Part shown: positions 25,780 through 34,400 of the stretch, piece by piece | Layout: every line of letters begins with the position of its first letter | Position numbering within the stretch: the first letter of the stretch is position 1 | From: Ornithodoros turicata | Taxonomy: Eukaryota; Arthropoda; Arachnida; Ixodida; Argasidae | NCBI RefSeq assembly: GCF_037126465.1 | Contig: NC_088201.1 | Location: 129,828,665-129,892,664, forward strand | Direction of reading: 5' to 3' | DNA: 64,000 nucleotides | Translations under genes and position numbers: made by a program | Notes under the pieces: generated by a model | The model's database searches: none | What the model was told of the DNA's origin: nothing | What the model saw: the letters and a program-made list of their open reading frames with translations, nothing else

Positions 25780-28405
25780 AAAAAGAAAATTAGCAAGAGC
25801 TCTTTGGCTGCACGTATAGCATATGTTTGTAAGTCAAACGTCGCCATGCCAGTACTGGACAGCTGTTTCGGCCTTGTTGGGCCATCGTCAGCAGTACGCA
25901 GGCAGGCAACGTTTGAGCGGATGGCGTCAGAAGGTCACGTGGCACGTGATGCCTCCCGTCAGGGTGTCCTAAGACACCTCTGAAAGCCCAGTGCAAAGCC
26001 AGTAAAGTGTATAAGGAAAAAGAAAATTAGCAAGAGCTCTTTGGCTGCACGTATAGCATATGTTTGTAAGTCAAACGTCGCCATGCCAGTACTGGACAGC
26101 TGTTTCGGCCTTGTTGGGCCATCGTCAGCAGTACGCAGGCAGGCAACGTTTGAGCGGATGGCGTCAGAAGGTCACGTGGCACGTGATGCCTCCCGTCAGG
26201 GTGTCCTAAGACACCTCTGAAAGCCCAGTGCAAAGCCAGTAAAGTGTATAAGGAAAAAGAAAATTAGCAAGAGCTCTTTGGCTGCACGTATAGCATATGT
26301 TTGTAAGTCAAACGTCGCCATGCCAGTGCTGGACAGCTGTTTCGGCCTTGTTGGGCCATCGTCAGCAGTACGCAGGCAGGCAACGTTTGAGCGGATGGCG
26401 TCAGAAGGTCACGTGGCACGTGATGCCTCCCGTCAGGGTGTCCTAAGACACCTCTGAAAGCCCAGTGCAAAGCCAGTAAAGTGTATAAGGAAAAAGAAAA
26501 TTAGCAAGAGCTCTTTGGCTGCACGTATAGCATATGTTTGTAAGTCAAACGTCGCCATGCCAGTACTGGACAGCTGTTTCGGCCTTGTTGGGCCATCGTC
26601 AGCAGTACGCAGGCAGGCAACGTTTGAGCGGATGGCGTCAGAAGGTCACGTGGCACGTGATGCCTCCCGTCAGGGTGTCCTAAGACACCTCTGAAAGCCC
26701 AGTGCAAAGCCAGTAAAGTGTATAAGGAAAAAGAAAATTAGCAAGAGCTCTTTGGCTGCACGTATAGCATATGTTTGTAAGTCAAACGTCGCCATGCCAG
26801 TACTGGACAGCTGTTTCGGCCTTGTTGGGCCATCGTCAGCAGTACGCAGGCAGGCAACGTTTGAGCGGATGGCGTCAGAAGGTCACGTGGCACGTGATGC
26901 CTCCCGTCAGGGTGTCCTAAGACACCTCTGAAAGCCCAGTGCAAAGCCAGTAAAGTGTATAAGGAAAAAGAAAATTAGCAAGAGCTCTTTGGCTGCATGT
27001 ATAGCATATGTTTGTAAGTCAAACGTCGCCATGCCAGTACTGGACAGCTGTTTCGGCCTTGTTGGGCCATCGTCAGCAGTACGCAGGCAGTACGCTTCGG
27101 GACAAAAGACTCTTTTGTCCCGAAGAAGGCGGAGCTTCCGCCGTAACGTAGACATCCTCCCTAACTTTTATGATTTTTAAGTTTTAATAAACCCCTTTTT
27201 TGTTACTTCCCCTACTTTCGTCTTCTGTCTCCCATTTATTTCAACTATAATTACGTAGCCGTCCGATCCAACTCCAACTTTTCAAGATATATATATATAT
27301 GTGAGTCTTAAACGTCGCCAGACCAGCATTGGACAGCTGTTTCGGCCTTATTGGGCCTTCATCAGCAATGCGTAGGTGGGCGACGTTTGAGCGAGTGGCG
27401 TCGGAAACTCACTAAACTAGTGAGAAAGTGAGTCCTCGCTAGTGAGAAACTCACCTCTGAAAGCCCAGTGCGAGGCTTTCACTTCGCACTGGGCTTTCAG
27501 AGGTGAGTTTCTCACCCTGACGGGAGGACATCACGTTCCACGTGACCTTCCGACGCCATTCGCTCAAACGTCGCCCACCTACGCATTGCTGATGAAGGCA
27601 CAATAAGGCCGAAACAGCTGTCCAATGCTGATGTGGCGACGTTTAGGACTTATAAACATATGTTCAACGTGCAGCCAAAGAGCCTATGCTTTTTTTTTTT
27701 TTTTCACTTAATACTTCACTGGCTTCGCACTGGGCTTTCAGAGGTGAGTTTCTCACCCTGACGGGAGGACATCACGTTCCACGTGACCTTCCGACGCCAC
27801 TCGCTCAAACGTCGCCCACCTACGCATTGTTGATGAAGGCCCAATAAGGCCGAAACAGCTGTCCAATGCTGGTGTGGCGACGTTTAGGACATAAACATAT
27901 GTTCAACGTGCAGCCAAAGAGCCTATGCTATTTTTTTTTCACTTAATACTTTACTGGCTTCGCACTGGGCTTTCAGAGGTGAGTTTCTCGCCCTGACGGG
28001 AGGACATCACGTTCCACGTGACCTTCCGACGCCACTCGCTCAAACGTCGCCCACCTACGCATTGCTGATGAAGGCCCAATAAGGCCGCAACAGCTGTCCA
28101 ATGCTGGTGTGGCGACGTTTAGGACTTATAAACATATGTTCAACGTGCAGCCAAAGAGCCTATGCTATTTTTTCCACTTAATACTTTACTGGCTTCGCAC
28201 TGGGCTTTCAGAGGTGAGTTTCTCACCCTGACGGGAGGACATCACGTTCCACGTGACCTTCCGACGCCACTCGCTCAAACGTCGCCCACCTACGCATTGC
28301 TGATGAAGGCCCAATAAGGCCGAAACAGCTGTCCAATGCTGGTGTAGCGACGTTTAGGACTTATAAACATATGTTCAACGTGCAGCCAAAGAGCCTATGT
28401 TTTTT

Positions 28406-28437
<32 letters not shown>

Positions 28438-31400
28438 CGATGATATATGCATGATACCGATTTCTTTGCATACGGAATAATAAAAATAGCGTTAGTTCCG
28501 TTCGTAGCGTCCTATTCGTTCCTGAATCACCCTTAGATTTAAATAGGACGAGTTCTACATAGATGCCCACATGATTATAGGTCTGAGAATGTACTTAGTC
28601 CGCTTATATCGCATTTGCAAAGTGCGATTTCGAACAAGAATTCTCACTCCCTGCAACATCGGCAGGACCTCCGTTCGCACTGCGGTGCTGGACGCGAACC
28701 AGCAAACCAGCATAGACGACAAGCCTTGTCACTCAAAGAAGGTTGCGCGCTACAGAAAGGTGGGAAATAATACATACCCTCCTTGGTACAGGACTTGTAT
28801 GCTGTGTTCAGCTTCTCCGTAAGGGTGTCTGTGACTAAGTGTTGCGAGGACTCTTCGAGCAGGTCTGACAAATAAAAGAAACATACGTACTTCAGAATTA
28901 GCCTTTGTGTACACTAGGTAATCAGAAAAACACACTACCCCATACAGATGTTGTAATGGCAAAGGTAGCCGCGAACGCGACATCGTGATACCACCGCGGC
29001 GATAATGGGTTCAAGTACGTTATTGAACTGTGTAACCTCTGACGTGTCAATCTACGAGGCACCCGGTGGCATTCTTCTGAGTATTTCCTCAACGAGTTTA
29101 AAAGACCCACAAGAAATTGTCATCCTCAGAAATGTACGTAGAGCGTGCACCTTGTTGTCGGTGTCGTGGCTCGCCTTCTACTTGAACTTGCACAGAGAGA
29201 AGGTGGGTGATTTTACGCGGCGTCCGGCAGGGTGGTGCGGTCGACATCTTAGATTTTTTCGTTCCAATAGACATTGAAGTCTAGTGCTTAGGATGTACAT
29301 TTGTGGAGGAAATAGCTGAAAATATCTTAAATATTATTTAAAAAACAACTATAAGACTGACCATTTCGAGCTCTGTACTTCCTCGCATTTTCAGGCCTCG
29401 CATATTCATAACCATTAAGGCCATGCTGTTAATTATTCCACATTTATTACCTATGAGCTGCTGTACTCTCTGCTATTCCATTGAGCTTCTAGGTTTCGCA
29501 GGCGTCCAGAGAAAAAATCGCGAAGTCGCCTCATTTGCAAAAAAATGAAGTTATCGGTACGTAAGTGCTTTCCTGGAAACATCAGAATGTTAAAAATATG
29601 CGCAAAGGCATACGGAATTTCTTAGTAAGCATGCCCGCATACCCTGCAGGCAAAAACGCACAACTTCGGTGGCGTATTTTCCACATTCGCCCACCCGTGA
29701 TGTGGTTCATATTGCTCACACATGTTGTTCCGGACAAGTTTGTAGAGGACGATGCTCTTCCTCTACATGAGTCCTGACTTGCTATGATGGAATGTCCTGG
29801 CGGGCACATGATTGAGACCTCATGCTACGACGGTGCCGCGCCAGCAGAGGCACGTCTTCATCGTCTTCCACGGGTCGCCACATCACTCCCCCCTCAGACG
29901 CGGAGCGGTGTATAGCTAACGGTTGACGTCCGCGTCGATACCTGAAGAGGAGAAAGAAGGGCGAGACGTGGAACAGGGACTGCTGGACTTGTGTCTTGTG
30001 CTGAGTGGGCAGGAGTGGCGGGATGAATGGTGTGGACAAGAGCTGGCCTGGAGGTTTCCAGCGGCGGGCCGAAGCGGAGAGCATGCAGGTAGACCGAAGT
30101 GATCAAGAGAGTGGGGCGACAGAACCGCGACCGGATCGTGAGCGGTGAGCTCATAGTGTCGCCAAGGAGAGTGCCGGGGGGGGGGGGACCATCGTGAAGC
30201 ACGAGGAGACCGGGAGTAAAACTCACTGTGGCCTTCGTGCGTGTCCGCGGTGGAACGTTGGTCCTGGCGCCTCTTGACCACATCTGTACGGGCTGCCAGT
30301 ATCTTGTATGGAAGCCTTGTGGGAAGGCAAGGGGGGCAGGGTTTATAGGACTGGCATGACGACGAGGATGGCGCCATGCAGTCGCCACCGGCGTACCGCG
30401 ACCGGTATGGGAGCGTGATGCTCGGGGAGGTGCTGCTGGGGAAAACCCTAAGAGTGCCATCGCGAAGCGTGTGGCGACGTGACGTGGAGTGTGCGACCAT
30501 GGCGAACTGGGTTGTGTGGATGAGGGAACCATGGTGTCGAGCAACCGGGCGTTGCCATGAGTGAGCCGCTGTGAATTGATGTCGTCGCCTAGCGGTTCAT
30601 CGGGAGAACGATACACCGGACCTTCAGTGATGGCTTCGAATGCGGTCTTGCGAAAATTTGGGATGGTACAGGGCCGAATTACGCAGAACATGGTGTTCAT
30701 TGTTCGGGTCACCATCGTTGACAATCTGTGAATCCAACCATTTATCTATCCATCGTTGACCATCTTGACATCTATCTTGGAATCAAACATTTTCGCCATT
30801 TTCTCGAAGGCCGCCCATTTGCAGTCTTCACGGACCATAAACCCTTGACTTACGCCTTGTCGTCCTCTGGTACTCGGTACACCCCCCGTGAAGTCCGGCA
30901 TCTCTCCTTCATATGAGAATTTACCACCGACATCCAACTTATCAGCGGCGCCGCGAACACTGTTGCCGACGCCTTCGGTCCCTTGAGCTCGCTCACGCAA
31001 GTCGAGCGCACTTCCACCCACGAACCACGCTCGCTCGACACCCTGGCTCAGGCCCAGCTCGTTGACAGTGAACTCGCCGCCTTCGGCGCTTCAACCTGAA
31101 CCTCCCTGAAGGTCGAGGACATCCACCTCCCTGGTACCACGACGGCTGTCGCCTGCGACATGTCCCAGGGCCGCCAACGTCCTTTTGTCCCCGTTCACCT
31201 CATTCCACCGCCTTTGTCACCCAAGCATCCGCGCTACTCAGCGGCTCATTACGCAGCATTATGTCTGGCCCCACATGAAGAGTGACATCAAACGCTGGGT
31301 GCTGACCTGCCTCTCCTGCCAGCGGAACAAGGCCCATCGTCACACTCGTCCGGTTCCTTCCGCTTTACCACTTCCGTCGAGCCGCTTCGACCACATACCC

Positions 31401-34400
31401 CTCTACCTTGTTGGCCCTCTACCATTGATCAACGGTTTCCGGTACAGTCTCACCATGGTCGACCGCTACACGCGCCGGCCGAAGCCGTCCCCATCACTGA
31501 TTCTACCACCCCAACAATCGCACAGGCGCTCATCAGCGCGTTCATCTCACGCTTCGGTGTCCCCTGTGTCATCACCACTGACAGAGGTCCTCAGTTCGAG
31601 TCAGCCCTCTTTACGAACCTCATGCGGACCCTCGGTTCGAAGCCTTCCCGCACAACTGCTTATCATCCAGCATCCAACGGACTCGTTGAGCGACTCCAGC
31701 GGCAGCTGAAGGTCGCCGTCCGCGCCGCCCAGCACACCCCTTGGCCAGGAGCTCTGCCCCTCGTCCTCCTGGGCATCCGGACATTTTTCAAACACGACCT
31801 TGGCTGCATCACTGCAGATCTTGTTTAAGGTGCCACCCTACGCCTTCCCGCTGACCTCCTTGAAGCCTCGCCTAGCCTGCCGATCCTGCCGGCCGTCGTA
31901 TCGGTTGGTCACTCCGCCGCGCAACGCACCAGCTAGCCTGGGGACCCGTCGTCAGCCGCTTCGAACCCCTCCGGTCCACATGTAACCTGTTCCAGGCGCC
32001 TAGTCACCAGTCGTCGCTTTACGGCGGCCCCCTAGTAGGGGGGCAGCTTTAAGCGGCACCACTACCGCCAGCGATAGTGCACCCGGAATCGCGGCGCGCG
32101 ACATTAAACGGCAGCTCAGGCAGTTCGGCTCTGGCTACTAAAACGGTTGTTGTCCGTCGTTATTCTAGCTGAGCCAACAAATTCACGTAGATGCAGTGAA
32201 AAAAAATCTTGAAAGTGACCGAGGTTCCGTTTCGGACATCAACACTAACCCCTTCACTGCAACAGGTATGGCGTGGTGACGAAGCTGCGGCAGCGTTTCA
32301 TGGCGCCGTGATTTGGCGAAGTCCACACACAAGATGCGAACTTAGAGCCTGCTGATTTCCTACAGAGCAGCTCATGTTTCATGTGTCAGATCATGTGTCA
32401 TAAACCAGTAAAACATAATCTGCTTTTCGAGCAGATATTGGAGACGTGATCGACGACGTGGAGAAAGCGCCTCTTTCCGTCGCTCCAGTTGTCTTCATGC
32501 CAGTTCATCCAGGCAGAACACATTCTATCCCTGCTGTGTGTCAGAACACAAAAACCTCAGTGCTCCTTGGTAAGAGCGTACAGTGAACAGAGCTCATAGC
32601 GCAGACGGTGTGTTCTGTGCGGGCTACGATGATAAGCACTGCTGTGGTAAGAACTACGAAGCAAAACCTACCTACGCAAAGTGGATGTTTACTGCAATGG
32701 TACACGGGAAGAGTGGGTACGATAGTGTCGGTGGCGTAGCTAAACCACACTGTGCAACCTCACTGCCACACTGCGCAACCTCAGATGTACGGCAAATAAG
32801 GTAATTAGAAATGCGAAGCTGCCCAATATACAAATGCTTCATATGTCGGCGCAAGGCACCGGAAACTTTCGTAGAACCAAAAGACGAGAATGGGAACACT
32901 TCCAGCACGTTCCTGGAATACAGTCCTCACATGTATGGGGAAAGCAGGATGAACAGGTAATGGCGTTTGTCAAGTGTACACGGCAAAAACTTCGAAGAGT
33001 GCATAGAGGGGAGTAGCCTTCCACTGTTAGATTTTGTCCCCCTTTCTGCTTGCTATCAATTAAGCGCTGTACGTGCTTCCCTTTTCCGGTTTGCGCGAAG
33101 TTTTTGCGAAGTTCCGCCACGTCTTCTGCTGAGGAAGAATACCGGGAGTGGCGTACCATGGATATAGCCGACGACACATTCGGCCCTGTCATTTGCAATA
33201 CGGAGTATCTTGTCTCTGAGCTGCAGAATCTTTCCCGTAATTTGAATGAGCACGGAAAGACAGGACGTCGAGCGCTCACGTCGAGTTTCGCGCATACCCT
33301 GCTGGATTATTCTGGGAAATGTTGCTGGTTGCTCAGTTAGCCAAGGCATACAGTTATTATTTTTGCAGAATCCGCGTTTTGCAGCGTTTGTTCTGACAGG
33401 AAGTGCGCCCTGAGTAAACTTTCGACGCATCAATTAGGCCAATTCTGCATATAGGTATAGAATTCTCAGAGTATTTGTCATCTTCAAGCTAACACTGCTT
33501 ACTAAGATATTTATTGAATTCACATACCAGCCGGATACGTTCACCGCTACCTTTGATATCAGTGACAAATGCACCCTTTTGCTCTACGACATGCGCAGAG
33601 ACTTTTGACTCCTAAATGCAAAACAGATTACGGACGCCAAACGAAGAGTTTTCTAGTGGCGTCGTTTTTCAATGAACATTATGAACTCATCAGCGCATGC
33701 ACGTCATTCAAAGACATAAGGCAACGTCTGTTATCTGACTAGTAAGTTTACGCACGGAATGCATTTCTATATGCCAGCGGCTGTGCATGCTTAGGGGCAT
33801 TGTGCTTTGGTGTGTTTATTATTGCAGTGTATGCATAGTGGCGTTATGTTTTAGTGTGCTTGTTGTGTTATTGCGAGCGTTTTTGTATTGTTTAGTTGCA
33901 TAAAAACAAATAATACAAATGCAAATAAAACAAAGAAAACAAACTGAGAGATTGCCAGGTGTTCCGTGAAAGCGCATGCGGACACTCTGTGAAACAGCAG
34001 TGAGGAACTGCCGGATTTTAAACCTAAAGCACCACACCTTCGATTTATCATTTTGGTTGTGGAAGCTGCTGCTATGCATGCGTGCCATTAGCGCATTGCC
34101 GCGTGAGAAGACATTTTAAAATAGTCATCATTTCCAAGTCAGCCCGTTTCAATGCTTTCACAGTGCTACCTAAACTCTCCAATGAACATGAGAGAACTGA
34201 TGTTCTGAGGCTGGAACAACATAGAAGGGACATTCACATCATCATTGTCATCACATCACATCATTACCACAATCATCGTTCATCTCCAATGAAGTTTTTA
34301 GTTCTCACAGCACAAGAATATGGTTAAAAATTGGGCTGTTCGGTGTAGCATACTTTAAAAGCGATAAAACCCCCGTGCCGGGGAACAAGTCAAAAGGCGA

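Larger units (their letters stand above)
25776..27089 (-). repeat. Tandem array 2 of exact 237-bp units with hammerhead motifs
   Basis: About five and a half head-to-tail units of exactly 237 bp, nearly identical (one has GTGCTGG for GTACTGG). Read on the minus strand each unit has the same plan as array 3: a GCACTGGGCTTTCAGAGGTG start, the hammerhead block, then an end with CGTGCAGCCAAAGAGC. The near identity implies recent amplification or homogenisation. Confidence 0.95.
27476..28404 (+). repeat. Tandem array 3 of about 237-bp units with hammerhead motifs
   Basis: Four units start CGCACTGGGCTTTCAG at about 27485, 27726, 27961 and 28196 (periods 235-241). They are the plus-strand, diverged counterpart of array 2. 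Differences in length come from a poly-T tract near each unit end. The array ends in a TA microsatellite. Confidence 0.93.

Noticed and set aside
25776..28404. CRISPR-like array
   Set aside because: Whole 237-bp units repeat with no unique spacers, and the genome is eukaryotic.
29894..30724. 276-aa host gene on the minus strand
   Set aside because: GC-rich, proline/arginine/serine-rich frame with an overlapping alternative frame, ending at a polypurine/LTR-like junction; retroelement decay fits better.
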